Of a stretch of 64,000 nucleotides of DNA, positions 18,485-27,785 are shown piece by piece (the stretch's first letter is position 1; each line of letters opens with the position of its first letter). The notes under the pieces were generated by a model. The model worked only from the letters and a program-made list of their open reading frames with translations, searched no databases and was not told where the DNA came from. Made by a program: the position numbers and the translations under genes. The DNA comes from Polyangiaceae bacterium. GTDB taxonomy: Bacteria > Myxococcota_A > Polyangia > Polyangiales > Polyangiaceae. Location of the stretch: positions 62,001-126,000 of the forward strand of contig JADJXL010000017.1 in the NCBI GenBank assembly GCA_016715885.1, written 5' to 3'.

Positions 18485-19204
18485 CTACCAGGACGATGGC
18501 CAAACCTCCGCGTAGAGGCCGTCGCCCTTGCCTCCACGCGTGGCCGCTCGATGCACGACGAGCAGTTGTTGATGCTGACCCTGACAAACGAAGGCGCCTC
18601 CCTCGAGCACCACGTACACCTGCCCGCCGGCCGTCCGCAGCGTAAAGCCCTCGGGCCAGTTGTCTTTGCGCTTCAAGAACTCCACGGCCGCGTTGCCCTT
18701 TGGCGGCACGTCGTGACGGGAAAACGGCTTGATCGCCTTTTCGGCCTGCTCCCACGCGGCGCCTTCGCTTTTCGCGATGGTGTCGATGCCGATCTTGAGC
18801 GGCAATTGGCCCGGACCAACCTCGTTCGCCGGCATGCGACGTGCGCGAAACACTGCGAATTCGTTCGTTGTTTTTCCACCCTCCACACGATGCGCACGGC
18901 CAATCCATCGGCCATCACCCGACGGCGTCGATGCGCTCCACTGCGTGCACGAAGCAAACGCTGCAAGGATCGCGCATGGACCGCTCTTCGGATCGGCCGG
19001 ACACGCAAGCTGCTTTTGCAGACCTTTGATGTCGAGGTCCGCGGGCGCCGCGGCCACCGTATCGAGCGCCGGGGGCGCCGATGAAGCCGCGGGCGGCGGA
19101 GCGGCCGAGGCCGAGCTTTGCGTCGAAGGTCCTGCGTTTTGTTGCTGACACGCAACGAGGTTTGCAGAGACAAACAGAACGGTGAGAACGTACGTCGTGC
19201 GCAT
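18485..19204 (-). CDS. Hypothetical lipoprotein
   Basis: A lipoprotein signal ends in ANLVAC, followed by a Ser/Ala/Pro-rich spacer (about 20-50) typical of this genome. The globular part has three or four Cys residues (LACPADPKSGPC, FASCTQW) and a C-terminal beta-rich stretch. No known domain recognised. It is 80 bp from the start of rph on the same strand, with its own likely promoter. Confidence 0.75.
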   Translation of the reverse strand: MRTTYVLTVLFVSANLVACQQQNAGPSTQSSASAAPPPAASSAPPALDTVAAAPADLDIKGLQKQLACPADPKSGPCAILAAFASCTQWSASTPSGDGRWIGRAHRVEGGKTTNEFAVFRARRMPANEVGPGQLPLKIGIDTIAKSEGAAWEQAEKAIKPFSRHDVPPKGNAAVEFLKRKDNWPEGFTLRTAGGQVYVVLEGGAFVCQGQHQQLLVVHRAATRGGKGDGLYAEVWPSSW

Positions 19205-19263
19205 GAGTGAGCTGAGTGTTGCACGCGCAGGGCCACCCTTTCATCCACGAAGGTAAAGGCGCA

Positions 19264-19839
19264 TCACGGTTTGTCGGGTGGATCGATGAGCAAGCGCGGA
19301 CGCAGCTTCGCCAGCTTCTTTCGCCCGATGCCTTTCACGCGCAGCAAATCTTCCGGCCGCTTGAACCGCCCGAGCTTCGCGCGAAGAGCCAAAATCGCTT
19401 GCGCCTTCTTCGCTCCGATGCCCGGCAGCTTTCGCAAGTCCGCTTCGGTGGCCAGGTTCAAGATCACCTTCCCATCGGGCGTGACGGCTCCTTCGGTGTT
19501 CGCTGACCCCGCATCCGCTTCCGGTGCACCCGCATCGGCAGCGGCCAAAGTTTGTCCGGATGGACCCGGTGGAGCGTGCGCTACAGGCTCGGCCGAAGGA
19601 TGTGCCGATGCTACGGGCATCGCTGCGCTTGGAACCGTTGGAGGTCCAAGGTATGTGCCCATACGATTCGGCAAGAGATCCGCCGCGGCACCCGATCCTA
19701 CGAAGGCCAGTGCGAAGAACCCGAGCATTCCGACGGCGACCTTCGCCACGAGCGGCGTCCAAGCCGATGCGCGAATTCGCGCCGTGATTCGTTGGAACAG
19801 TTCACTCGCGCCCAGCTTCAGTTTCGATGACGACTCCAT
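19264..19839 (-). CDS. ComEA-like helix-hairpin-helix membrane protein
   Basis: The C-terminus holds a double helix-hairpin-helix: LNLATEADLRKLPGIGAKKA then FKRPEDLLRVKGIGRKKLAKL. This is the DNA-binding module of ComEA, used in DNA uptake and some nucleases. Upstream is one membrane helix (VAKVAVGMLGFFALAFVGSG, about residues 30-50) and a Pro/Ala spacer, as in ComEA proteins. The start at 19839 is set by a strong ribosome site; the open frame further upstream is not needed. The protein would sit in the inner membrane with the HhH outside. A direct role in competence is inference. Confidence 0.85.
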   Translation of the reverse strand: MESSSKLKLGASELFQRITARIRASAWTPLVAKVAVGMLGFFALAFVGSGAAADLLPNRMGTYLGPPTVPSAAMPVASAHPSAEPVAHAPPGPSGQTLAAADAGAPEADAGSANTEGAVTPDGKVILNLATEADLRKLPGIGAKKAQAILALRAKLGRFKRPEDLLRVKGIGRKKLAKLRPRLLIDPPDKP

Positions 19840-19844
19840 GTGAG

Positions 19845-19851
19845 CCTCCTT
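19845..19851 (-). promoter_or_regulatory. Ribosome-binding site fixing the ComEA-like start
   Basis: Minus-strand AAGGAGG lies about 5 nt upstream of the ATG at 19839. It decides against two earlier in-frame ATGs (19905 and 19893). Confidence 0.8.
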
Positions 19852-19997
19852 GTGGACGAAGGCTTCAGCGAAGAGCGTGCCAGCTCGTTTCATTCGAAGA
19901 ATCAAGGTGCTTGCATTTGGCCAAGGGTGGCGGCCGCCATGGCGAAGGGTGGCGGCCGCCAGATCTCCGCCAGCCGAGCGTGACCTTCCGCGCTACG

Positions 19998-21125
19998 ATG
20001 ACCGTCCCGAGCACGCCCATGCCGCACCGTCACTTTTCTCCATCCTCTTTCGCCACCGACTCGACCGCTTCTGCGAACGGGTTGTCTCGCCGAACGTTTC
20101 TCGGAGCGTCACTTGCCACCGCAACGCTCATCGGTTCGACGTCGGCCGAAGCCGCGGGCACCGGCCTCGCAGCGCGACCTCCGCAAGGCTTTTTGCCGAT
20201 GTCGGTCCCGGGCAAGATCGTGAAGATCACCAAGTCGAACACGCTTCAGCCGAACGGACTTTGGCCCACGGAAGCCGCTACGAAGGTGATGCTCGAGCGT
20301 GCGATGTCGGAGTTGACCGGCAAGGCGGACATCGGCGCGGCGTTTGCGCGGTTTGTCCACAAAGACGACAAGGTTGCCATCAAGGCAAACGGCATCGCGG
20401 GTCAGAAGGGCGCCACGATGGCGACGAACCGCGAGCTCATTTTGGAGGTCGTGCGCGGCGTCATGGCCGCTGGCGTGCCCGCGCAAAACATCGTCATTTG
20501 CGAGCAGTATCCGAAGTTCCTCGAAGGCACGCGCATTTGGGATCGCGACAAGGGATTCGACCCCGCCGTGCCCCAGGGCATCACGGCGAACGTGCATGAA
20601 AACAAGGACGCCACGATGCCCGAGATCAGCGTGATGGGCATCCCGACGAAGTTTGTCCGAGTGATGACCGAAGCGACGGCAGTCATCAACTTGTCGCTCA
20701 TCAAGGACCACTCGATTTGTGGTTACACCGGCTGCTTGAAGAACATCACGCACGGCGCGACCGTCAATCCGCACGCGTTTCATCAGCACACTGCGAGCCC
20801 TCAGATCGCCGAGCTTTACGCGCAGGACATCGTGCGTAGCCGCGTTCGACTTCACATCGTGGATGGCTTCAAGGTCATCTACGAAGGCGGGCCGCTCGAC
20901 AAAGTTGCCAAGCGTCGCGTCTCGCACGAAGCGGTTTATGCAACGACGGATCCCGTGGCGATGGATGTGATTGGTTGGGGCGTCGTCGAGCAGTGGCGCA
21001 AGGACAACAACCTGCCCACGTTGAAAGATGCTGGCCGCGATCCTTCGTATATCCGCATCGCTGGTGAGCTGGGTCTCGGCGTATTCGACAAGAACAGAAT
21101 CTCGATGCGCGAAGTTGCATTGTAA
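19998..21125 (+). CDS. Tat-exported DUF362 domain protein
   Basis: The N-terminus carries a twin-arginine signal (LSRRTFLGASLATATLIGS), so a folded, probably cofactor-bearing protein is exported. The body matches DUF362: GKIVKITKSNTLQPNGLWPT, VAIKANGIAGQKGATMATN, VINLSLIKDHSICGYTGCLK and YATTDPVAMDVIGW. DUF362 proteins are often linked to iron-sulfur chemistry, but only a few Cys residues are seen here. The frame is open to 19827, but ATG 19998 (or 20019) places the signal properly. It is divergent from the ComEA-like gene. Confidence 0.88.
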   Translation: MTVPSTPMPHRHFSPSSFATDSTASANGLSRRTFLGASLATATLIGSTSAEAAGTGLAARPPQGFLPMSVPGKIVKITKSNTLQPNGLWPTEAATKVMLERAMSELTGKADIGAAFARFVHKDDKVAIKANGIAGQKGATMATNRELILEVVRGVMAAGVPAQNIVICEQYPKFLEGTRIWDRDKGFDPAVPQGITANVHENKDATMPEISVMGIPTKFVRVMTEATAVINLSLIKDHSICGYTGCLKNITHGATVNPHAFHQHTASPQIAELYAQDIVRSRVRLHIVDGFKVIYEGGPLDKVAKRRVSHEAVYATTDPVAMDVIGWGVVEQWRKDNNLPTLKDAGRDPSYIRIAGELGLGVFDKNRISMREVAL

Positions 21126-21153
21126 GCGCGCGCGTCTCGTCTCAGCTCAACCA

Positions 21154-21197
21154 TTTGGGGCTACGGATCGCCTTCGGCGTCCTTCGCCCCAAGCCCC
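21154..21197. repeat. Dispersed TTGGGG/CCCC palindromic repeat, copy 3
   Basis: TTTGGGGCTACGGATCGCCT then TCGGCGTCCTTCGCCCCAAGCCCC. The outer arms (TTGGGGC and GCCCCAA) are fully complementary. It lies between the DUF362 gene and the next lipoprotein gene on the same strand and could act as a terminator or RNA-stability element. Confidence 0.78.
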
Positions 21198-21242
21198 AGT
21201 GCCGGCTATCATTCTTACTCGAACTTTTCGAGGAGCCTCGGC

Positions 21243-21962
21243 ATGTTGTTCTCGCGTTGCCTGCTACTCGTCTCCGTCGTGTTTGTCGCCGCAGCTTGCG
21301 CCAAACCCGCCCCGCCCTCGCAGCCTCCCGGCGCGCCGCCCACGCCGAAGACCATCACGGCGGCAAACCCTGGGGGCGATGCGAACGACCCCGAATATGC
21401 GGCGCTCGAACGCCTCGCCAAACAGCCCTGGGGCTTTCGCCGAGATTATTGGAACTCGCTGCACGTCCCGCTCGTGGATTGGAAGAACTGGCAGCGCACG
21501 CGCATCATCGCCAATCCCACGCGCGCGTCGTTTCGGTACGGCAAGAGCCACCACGCGGTAGCCACCATTTGGTACACGCCGATGGAAGGCGCGAACGATC
21601 CCGAAGCGTGTCTCGCCAAGTTCCTCGACTACGCCACGCCCATCGCCGACGCGAACGGCATCCAAGTCAGCGCACGCGAGCGTCTTCGCACGTCGCAGTC
21701 CGTCGGCGCGGAGGTTCGCCCGATCGTGGTCGAGCTACTCACGGGACGCCTCGACAGCATCCTTGGGCGTAACGACTACCACGGAGCCGTTGCGGCCTAT
21801 CAATCGTTTCCTGGCACGTGTCTCGTCCAAGGTTTCGCAGTTGTCGCGACGAACCATCCTACGCTTGCAAAACAAATCCGCGATCGCTGGGTCGCCGAGG
21901 GTGCCGCGCAGCTCGTGTGGGAGAAGCACGTGAAGGAAGCGCCCGAAACGCTTTCGAGATAA
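21243..21962 (+). CDS. Hypothetical lipoprotein
   Basis: Signal peptide with lipobox VFVAAAC, a short Pro-rich spacer and a roughly 200-residue globular domain. Visible features are the aromatic stretch WGFRRDYWNSLHVPLVDWKNW (about 58-78) and a pair of Cys residues that could form a disulfide (EACLAKF, GTCLVQGF). No known family recognised. Start ATG 21243 is preceded by GAGGAGCC at a usable distance. Confidence 0.75.
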   Translation: MLFSRCLLLVSVVFVAAACAKPAPPSQPPGAPPTPKTITAANPGGDANDPEYAALERLAKQPWGFRRDYWNSLHVPLVDWKNWQRTRIIANPTRASFRYGKSHHAVATIWYTPMEGANDPEACLAKFLDYATPIADANGIQVSARERLRTSQSVGAEVRPIVVELLTGRLDSILGRNDYHGAVAAYQSFPGTCLVQGFAVVATNHPTLAKQIRDRWVAEGAAQLVWEKHVKEAPETLSR

Positions 21963-21987
21963 GGGCTTCACTCAGTGGATGAAGGGA

Positions 21988-22094
21988 GAAGCGTGAATCT
22001 TTCCGGCGCTTGCGGGGGGGACCCCGCTGTTTGAGCCCGCGAAGCGGGCGAGTGCGGAGCGGGGTCCCGCGAGTGCCGGAAAGGTTCACGCTTC
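21988..22094. repeat. Long inverted repeat (about 40-bp arms) with internal hairpin
   Basis: The left arm begins GAAGCGTGAATCTTTCCGGC and the right arm ends GCCGGAAAGGTTCACGCTTC. They pair over about 40 bp with a few mismatches, including CGGGGTCCCG against CGGGACCCCG-type cores. The ~25-nt centre holds a second stem, GCCCGCGAAGCGGGC. It fills the gap between the convergent lipoprotein gene and the small membrane-protein gene, so it may be a bidirectional terminator, a REP-like element or a small structured RNA. Confidence 0.8.
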
Positions 22095-22104
22095 GACCGA
22101 GGTT

Positions 22105-22428
22105 TCACACCAACGCCGCAGCGATCCTCGCGCCCACGTACGCGCCCAGCGTCACGACCCACAGCATCGCGCCGCGACGAAACCCTTCGCGATACCCCCA
22201 AATCGGCGCAAGCGGAGGGACGATGAGCGCGAGGACGCCCCGGATTCGCGGCTTCTTCCGCACGATCAGCTTGCCTGCTAGCCAGACATGCGTCGTCACG
22301 AAGGCAGCAAATCCAAAAATCAAGAGCGCAGCGATGACCAGGTCCTTGCCGGACACCCTCGCGAGCGTAGCGCGCCACGTGCTGGCATGCTCCCACTTCG
22401 GTAGAACAGCGCGCTGCCGCACGAACAC
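22105..22428 (-). CDS. Small membrane protein
   Basis: Two or three hydrophobic segments are visible: DLVIAALLIFGFAAFVTTHVWLAG near residue 30, then GVLALIVPPLAPIWGY and GAMLWVVTLGAYVGARIA. A basic loop (RKKPRIRG) separates them. The GTG at 22428 has AGGAG directly in front; a GTG two codons later is better spaced, so the true start may be 22422. It is divergent from the S55 gene. No function can be assigned. Confidence 0.65.
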   Translation of the reverse strand: MFVRQRAVLPKWEHASTWRATLARVSGKDLVIAALLIFGFAAFVTTHVWLAGKLIVRKKPRIRGVLALIVPPLAPIWGYREGFRRGAMLWVVTLGAYVGARIAAALV

Positions 22429-22498
22429 TCCTACGATCTCACGATCCGACTTTCGCGGCGGCTCTGTCCCAGCCCAAATTTCACGCTAAGCTCTGCGC

Positions 22499-24454
22499 GT
22501 GACGCAAAGCACTCATGCAAACGGCGCACACGCCAACGCGCCTCGTTTTACCCGTCGAACGTCCTTCCTCGATCACCTCCCCGGCTCCCGAGTCGTGCCC
22601 ACGGGCATCGCACTGGGACTGCTCGCGAGCTTGCTCGTAGGCGTCGGCGCAGCCCACGCCGTCGCCGATCCGCCCGACATTTTGGCCGCATCCGAGGTCA
22701 AACCGGGCATGAAGGGTTACGGTCTGACGGTTTTTTCCGGAACGACGCCCGAACGCTTCGATGTCGAAATCATTTCGACCATCAAGAATGTTTTTCCCAA
22801 CCAAGACCTGTTCCTGATCAGGACACCCAACCACCCGCGGCTCGATGCAGCGCACCTCGTCGCAGGCATGAGCGGCAGCCCGATCTTCGTGAACGGCAAG
22901 ATGATCGGCGCGTACTCGTACGGCCCTTCGTTTGCCAAGGAGCCCATCGCGCTCGTCACGCCCATCAAGTACATGCTCGAAGATCTGGCGCGCCCCATGC
23001 CCAAGGGCGTTGCGCCGAGAGGCGGCAATCCGCTGGCCTCCTTCGATGTGCCTAGCGGAGAAAAACGGGAGAGAAGCGCGCGCGCATTCGTCGGTGCTCC
23101 GGAATCGTACGATCTCGCTCAACATGCATCGCAGATCGCGTCACGCATCTCGTCGTCAGCGCCACCGCGAGACATGGGCATCGGCAAAGCCACGACGCCC
23201 GTGCTCATGGGCGGCATGACGAACATCGGCATGCAGATCGCTCAGAAGTACCTGGCACCGCTCGGTCTCGAACCCATTCAGGCAGGCGGCGGTGGTGCTG
23301 CGAAACCTGCTCCCGACGCGCCCACCAAGTACGTCGATGGTGGCGGCATCATGGTGCAGCTCGTTCGAGGTGATGTGTCGGCGGCAGCCATCGGCACCGT
23401 GACGAAGGTCGCCGGCGACAAACTCGTCGCGTTCGGCCATCCGATGCTCGGCGGCGGCCTCGAATCACTGCCCACGGCCATTGCACGCGTTCATTGGATC
23501 ATGGCGCTCACGAGCCGCAGCTACAAACTCGGCGAAGCCGTTCGTCCTCTCGGAGCGCTCGTCAACGATCGCCAAGCCTCCATCGTGGTCGACTCCAACG
23601 CGACGGCGCCCGTCATCCCGGTTCACGTGAAGATCGACGGCGCTCCGGGTGCTCCCAAAACCGATTGGAACATGGAGGTGTCGGCGGATCAGTTCCTGGG
23701 TCCGATCTACACGGCCATCGCGATCGGCGGTGCAGCCGAAGTCACGGCATCCGAACGTGAGGATTCGACGTTCCGTTCGACGAGCAAAGTGAAGCTCGCC
23801 AAGTACGGCACGATCACGCTGAACGACTTCGGCGCCGGCGCAGGAAGCCCCATCAGCGCCGACGACTTCATCCGCAGCCGCCTCGTGCGATCACTCGGAT
23901 CGCTGCTCAGCAATCCTTGGGAACCCGTCACGATCGAGCGCATCGACACGGAGATCAAAGTTTCTTCCGAGCGTGAAGTATTTGGCCTTCGCGGTGCCAA
24001 AGCGCTCGATCCCGAAGTCGATGCCGGTGCGCCCGTTCGGATCCAGCTCGAGCTGCAGCGCTTCAAGGGCCCGATCGAAACGAAGATCATCGAAGTTCCG
24101 GTGCCTGCGGAGATGGCGGGACGGGATGTCGACATCGAGCTCGCGCCTGGGTACGAAGTCGAACGGCCGCTGCCTGCACCCGAATCGCTCGCTCAGCTCA
24201 TCGCCAACTTGCCCAACCAAACGCACGATCCCGAATCCATCGTCGCTTCGTTCAAGCTGCGTGAGAACGGCGCTGCGTATCGCGGCAAGGTGGCTTCGAG
24301 GCTGCCTGCGGGCGCCATCGACACGCTGCGCTCTACGAACGACTCCAACGGGCCCGAAATGTTCGTGGCTCAATCGAGTACTGCCGTTCCGCTCGGTCGT
24401 TTCCTGAGCGGTCGCGACACCGTTCGCATCAAGGTTCGTCCCGTCCTGCGCTGA
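22499..24454 (+). CDS. SpoIVB-like S55 peptidase-domain protein
   Basis: Exported or membrane-anchored protein (hydrophobic segment about residues 34-55). The N-terminal domain matches the SpoIVB S55 family: PGMKGYGLTVFSGTTPERF, then LDAAHLVAGMSGSPIFVNGK with the Ser of GMSGSP as the presumed nucleophile. IGTVTKVAGDKLVAFGHPML follows. S55 proteases cleave partner proteins in trans; in Bacillus, SpoIVB activates sigma-K. The C-terminal ~250 residues are beta-rich and unassigned. The next gene starts 9 bp downstream, so the two are likely co-transcribed. Protease activity here is inferred from family. Confidence 0.87.
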   Translation: MTQSTHANGAHANAPRFTRRTSFLDHLPGSRVVPTGIALGLLASLLVGVGAAHAVADPPDILAASEVKPGMKGYGLTVFSGTTPERFDVEIISTIKNVFPNQDLFLIRTPNHPRLDAAHLVAGMSGSPIFVNGKMIGAYSYGPSFAKEPIALVTPIKYMLEDLARPMPKGVAPRGGNPLASFDVPSGEKRERSARAFVGAPESYDLAQHASQIASRISSSAPPRDMGIGKATTPVLMGGMTNIGMQIAQKYLAPLGLEPIQAGGGGAAKPAPDAPTKYVDGGGIMVQLVRGDVSAAAIGTVTKVAGDKLVAFGHPMLGGGLESLPTAIARVHWIMALTSRSYKLGEAVRPLGALVNDRQASIVVDSNATAPVIPVHVKIDGAPGAPKTDWNMEVSADQFLGPIYTAIAIGGAAEVTASEREDSTFRSTSKVKLAKYGTITLNDFGAGAGSPISADDFIRSRLVRSLGSLLSNPWEPVTIERIDTEIKVSSEREVFGLRGAKALDPEVDAGAPVRIQLELQRFKGPIETKIIEVPVPAEMAGRDVDIELAPGYEVERPLPAPESLAQLIANLPNQTHDPESIVASFKLRENGAAYRGKVASRLPAGAIDTLRSTNDSNGPEMFVAQSSTAVPLGRFLSGRDTVRIKVRPVLR

Positions 24455-24463
24455 TCCCGCGCC

Positions 24464-26569
24464 ATGCAAACCAAGAACATCGACCGTCAAAAGGCCTCCT
24501 GCATGACACCCCTCTCTTCTCGAAAGCTCTCGCGTCTTGGCATCGGCGTCATCATTCTCGCCGCAGCCATCGTCCCCGCATCGACCGCATCGGCCGTCGG
24601 TACGCGCACCTTCCAGCTCGAAAAACTCGACGACCTCAAAGGCGGCGACCTCACCGGCGTCAGCGTCGACTCGAGCGGCACCGTGCGCGCGGGTTTTACC
24701 CTTGGAACCCTGCCCATCACCGATGCCACGAGCATCTGGAGCAGCGTCGTGCTCGCCGATGGCTCCGTGCTGCTCGGCACCGGCAACGACGGCAAGATCT
24801 ACAAGGTCAGCACGACAGGACAAACCTCGCTCGTCGCGACGACCGGTCAGATGGCGGTGAGTGCTCTCGCCGTTGCATGGAACGGCGACGTCATCGCAGG
24901 CACGTTCCCCGAGGGCAAACTCTACAAGCTGCCCGCGGGAGGCGGCACGGGCGGTCAAGCCACCGAGTTCGCCAAACTGCCCGACAGCGAAGACATCTGG
25001 GCCCTCGCGTTCGATGCCAAGAGCGGATCGCTCTACGCGGGCACCGGCGCCGAAGGCAAAATCTTCAAGGTCGACCAACAAGGCAAATCGCAGGTCTTTT
25101 TCGACAGCGACGAGCCGCACATCATGTCGCTCGCGATCGCCGATGACGGAGCGGTGTATGCCGGATCGAGCGGCAAGGCGCTGCTCTACAAGATCACGGC
25201 GCCTGGTCGAGCCACCGTCGCGTACGACTTCGACGGCGACGAGGTCAAAGCCATCGCGTTTGCGAAAAACGGAACGATGTTTGTCGTGGCAAACAAGATG
25301 GGCGAGCAGCTCGCGCCGCCGAAACGCAACAAACCCGGTGCTGCCCCGCAGCCGACGAAACCGAGCAAGCCTGGCCAGGGCAGCTTGTTCCGCTTTGGCA
25401 AAGACGGCATTGCCGAGGAGCTGCTCGAAGACAAGACAACGCACTTCGTGTCGCTCGGCATCGACGACACCGGAGCTCCTTACGTCGGCACGGGTGCCGA
25501 AGGACGCGTCTACACGGTCGACGATGCGCACACGACGAGCCTCGTAGCGGACACCGACGAAAGGCAAGTGGGTGCCGTCGTCGTCGCGGGCAAACGGCGT
25601 TTCATCGCGACGACCGATCCTGTGGTGTTTCACGAGATCAAAGGAACCGGCGGTGGCGATGCCGTGTGGACCAGCAAGGTGCTCGACGCGGGCCTGCGCG
25701 CATCGTTCGGGCGCGTCACGTGGCGCGGCGACGGACAGCTCGAGTTGTCCACGCGAAGCGGCAACACGGCAACGCCCGACGGCTCATGGAGCGCTTGGTC
25801 CGCGGGCCTCGGTCAACCCGGCGACGTGACCAGCCCGCCAGGTCGTTACGTGCAAGTGCGTTCCCGCTGGAGCCGCGATCCCAAAGCAACGCTGCGCGAA
25901 TTGACGCTCTACTTCGTCACGGACAACGCTCGCCCCGTCGTCACGTCCATCGAAGCCACCGCCAAGAACAGCAAGCCTGCTTTGAAGAGCGGAATTCCCT
26001 CGTCGGGCGGAGAAGCGCCGAAACCGACGACTGGCATCAAGCTGTCGTGGAAGGTCGAGAATCCGGATCAGGACGAGCTGCGGTATCGCGTGTACTACCG
26101 TATCGAAGGACAAACCACGTGGCGCAGCGCTCACAAGCCCACGGACAAGATCACGCGCACCGAGCTCGATTGGGACACGACGGGTTTGCCCGAGGGCACG
26201 TATCGCATTCGCGTCGAAGCGAGCGACGAGCTGGCCAATCCACCGGACCGCGCGCAGCGTCACGTGCTCGAATCCAGCACGGTGCTCGTCGACAACACGC
26301 CGCCCGTGTACAAGACGCTTTCGATTCAAGGCCGAAGGCTTCGCGGCGAAGTTGCCGATGGCTTGGGTCCCATCAGCCGAATCGAAGTGTCGGTAGCTGG
26401 TACGGATGAATGGCGCCCGCTCTTCCCGAGCGACCGCATTTTTGACGAAGCGTCCGAAGCTTTCGATGCGGATATCTCGTCCATCGTGCCCGCTGGGACA
26501 CACCTCGTCGTCGTCCGTGCGTACGACACCGCTGGCAACGTCGTGACACGCGACGTCGACGCGCGCTGA
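24464..26569 (+). CDS. Exported beta-propeller (NHL/WD-like) protein with C-terminal fibronectin-like domain
   Basis: A signal peptide (GVIILAAAIVPASTASAVG) is followed by repeated blade-like units such as SVVLADGSVLLGTGNDGKIYKV, LAFDAKSGSLYAGTGAEGKIF and SLGIDDTGAPYVGTGAEGRVY. The GTGAEG/GTGNDG repeats are spaced as in a six- to seven-bladed propeller. A jelly-roll-like part and a fibronectin-III-like domain (LSWKVENPDQDELRYRVYYR) follow. It is translationally close to the S55 gene, suggesting they act together in the envelope. Alternative start at 24503. Confidence 0.8.
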   Translation: MQTKNIDRQKASCMTPLSSRKLSRLGIGVIILAAAIVPASTASAVGTRTFQLEKLDDLKGGDLTGVSVDSSGTVRAGFTLGTLPITDATSIWSSVVLADGSVLLGTGNDGKIYKVSTTGQTSLVATTGQMAVSALAVAWNGDVIAGTFPEGKLYKLPAGGGTGGQATEFAKLPDSEDIWALAFDAKSGSLYAGTGAEGKIFKVDQQGKSQVFFDSDEPHIMSLAIADDGAVYAGSSGKALLYKITAPGRATVAYDFDGDEVKAIAFAKNGTMFVVANKMGEQLAPPKRNKPGAAPQPTKPSKPGQGSLFRFGKDGIAEELLEDKTTHFVSLGIDDTGAPYVGTGAEGRVYTVDDAHTTSLVADTDERQVGAVVVAGKRRFIATTDPVVFHEIKGTGGGDAVWTSKVLDAGLRASFGRVTWRGDGQLELSTRSGNTATPDGSWSAWSAGLGQPGDVTSPPGRYVQVRSRWSRDPKATLRELTLYFVTDNARPVVTSIEATAKNSKPALKSGIPSSGGEAPKPTTGIKLSWKVENPDQDELRYRVYYRIEGQTTWRSAHKPTDKITRTELDWDTTGLPEGTYRIRVEASDELANPPDRAQRHVLESSTVLVDNTPPVYKTLSIQGRRLRGEVADGLGPISRIEVSVAGTDEWRPLFPSDRIFDEASEAFDADISSIVPAGTHLVVVRAYDTAGNVVTRDVDAR

Positions 26570-26613
26570 GTCCGGGCGCGCTGAATCCAAGCCAAGATTT
26601 GCACGCTCGCTTC

Positions 26614-26632
26614 GCGGGCGTGAGACGCCCGC
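26614..26632. terminator. Short GC hairpin after the propeller gene
   Basis: GCGGGCGT and ACGCCCGC pair around a 3-nt loop, 45 bp after the stop codon. No T-run follows. The rest of the 309-bp gap (26570-26878) holds no convincing gene. Confidence 0.4.
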
Positions 26633-26878
26633 TTCGCGAGGCTTGTTTACGATGGGGGGGCCGAGGCTCGCCCATACCCCTCCGATTTGCCTTCATCCAA
26701 ACGGAGCGGTGCACATGGCCATGCCACTGCGCCGATCGCCGCGACAGCGTTGTCATGCCTTCGGCGCGCTCGTGCGAATGCTCATCGCCGTTTTCGTCGC
26801 GCGTTTAGGCCGCGCCGTCGTCGTGATGCCCCATCGCCCAGGTGGTACAATGCATGCACTTATCCAGGGGCAATCCAT

Positions 26879-27730
26879 ATGGCTTCTTTCAAGCGTTTTT
26901 CGAATCTGCTGCTCGGTTTTTCCCTCCTCGCCGTGGGCGCTGTCGTAGCCGGCGCGTGCAGCGTGCAGATGAGCGCCGACCTTGCGTCGGGAGTTGGGGG
27001 AGCCGAAGACGATGACTTCTCGGCGGGCGCAACGACAGGCGCCGGGGGCGGCAACGAAGGCGTGCAGCTGCCGCCACCCGAGCAGGATCGAGCGGGCACG
27101 ATGTCCTATGCGCACATGTGCGGGGGTGGGTGCATGTCCGGGGACAAGTCCATCGCGTGTTCGTTGCCGATGAACCCCGACAATCCGCCGGACACGTCCT
27201 GCACAATCGTCCCGACCGACATGGGACCCGTTGCCGAATGTTTGGCGCCGGGCGTGTTCCAAGAGGGAGAACCTTGCGAGAAGGCATCGGACTGCGCCGC
27301 ATCACTCGGATGTGTACGCGTGGGTTCCGACGTCAGCGTGTGTCGGCCGTATTGCTGCGGCGACATCGAAGCGTGTGCTGCCGGTGCCTACTGCACGCTT
27401 GGCGACATGGCCGAAGATGGTTTGAATGACAAACCCATCCAGATACCGGTTTGCACTCCTGCGACGCCTTGCACGCTTCTCGACGACACCACGTGTCCCG
27501 ATGGCCGCACGTGCACGCTCGTGCGTGCCGATGGAACGACGAGTTGCGTGCAGCCCGGCCCAGGCAAGCTTGGCGATCCGTGCCCGTGCAGCGCTGGCCA
27601 TGTGTGCTCGATATCCCTCGGCAAGTGCCTGAAGCTCTGCCGAGTCGGCGGCAGTGACTGTCCGGATGCGATGCTTTGTCAGGGGGGCAGCGAAGGCTTC
27701 CCTGACGGCATTGGTATCTGTGTGAAGTAG
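26879..27730 (+). CDS. Cysteine-rich lipoprotein
   Basis: From ATG 26879 (AGGGG 9 nt upstream) the protein has a signal ending in VVAGAC. A Gly/Ala spacer follows, then a domain with more than 20 Cys residues in pairs, such as CEKASDCAASLGCV, CRPYCCGDIEACAAGAYC and CPCSAGHVC. This pattern resembles the disulfide-rich modules frequent in myxobacterial surface lipoproteins. The open frame extends upstream to 26687, but that part lacks the signal. Surface exposure is likely; function unknown. Confidence 0.82.
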   Translation: MASFKRFSNLLLGFSLLAVGAVVAGACSVQMSADLASGVGGAEDDDFSAGATTGAGGGNEGVQLPPPEQDRAGTMSYAHMCGGGCMSGDKSIACSLPMNPDNPPDTSCTIVPTDMGPVAECLAPGVFQEGEPCEKASDCAASLGCVRVGSDVSVCRPYCCGDIEACAAGAYCTLGDMAEDGLNDKPIQIPVCTPATPCTLLDDTTCPDGRTCTLVRADGTTSCVQPGPGKLGDPCPCSAGHVCSISLGKCLKLCRVGGSDCPDAMLCQGGSEGFPDGIGICVK

Positions 27731-27785
27731 TGAGAAGGCGTCGCTTCCACCTCGCGCGGCGCGCCGTGCGTGCGATGGTACGGGC

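Noticed and set aside
22499..24454. True SpoIVB sporulation protease
   Set aside because: The S55 fold is there, but myxobacteria lack the sigma-K/SpoIVF pathway, so the name of the family is used without the role.
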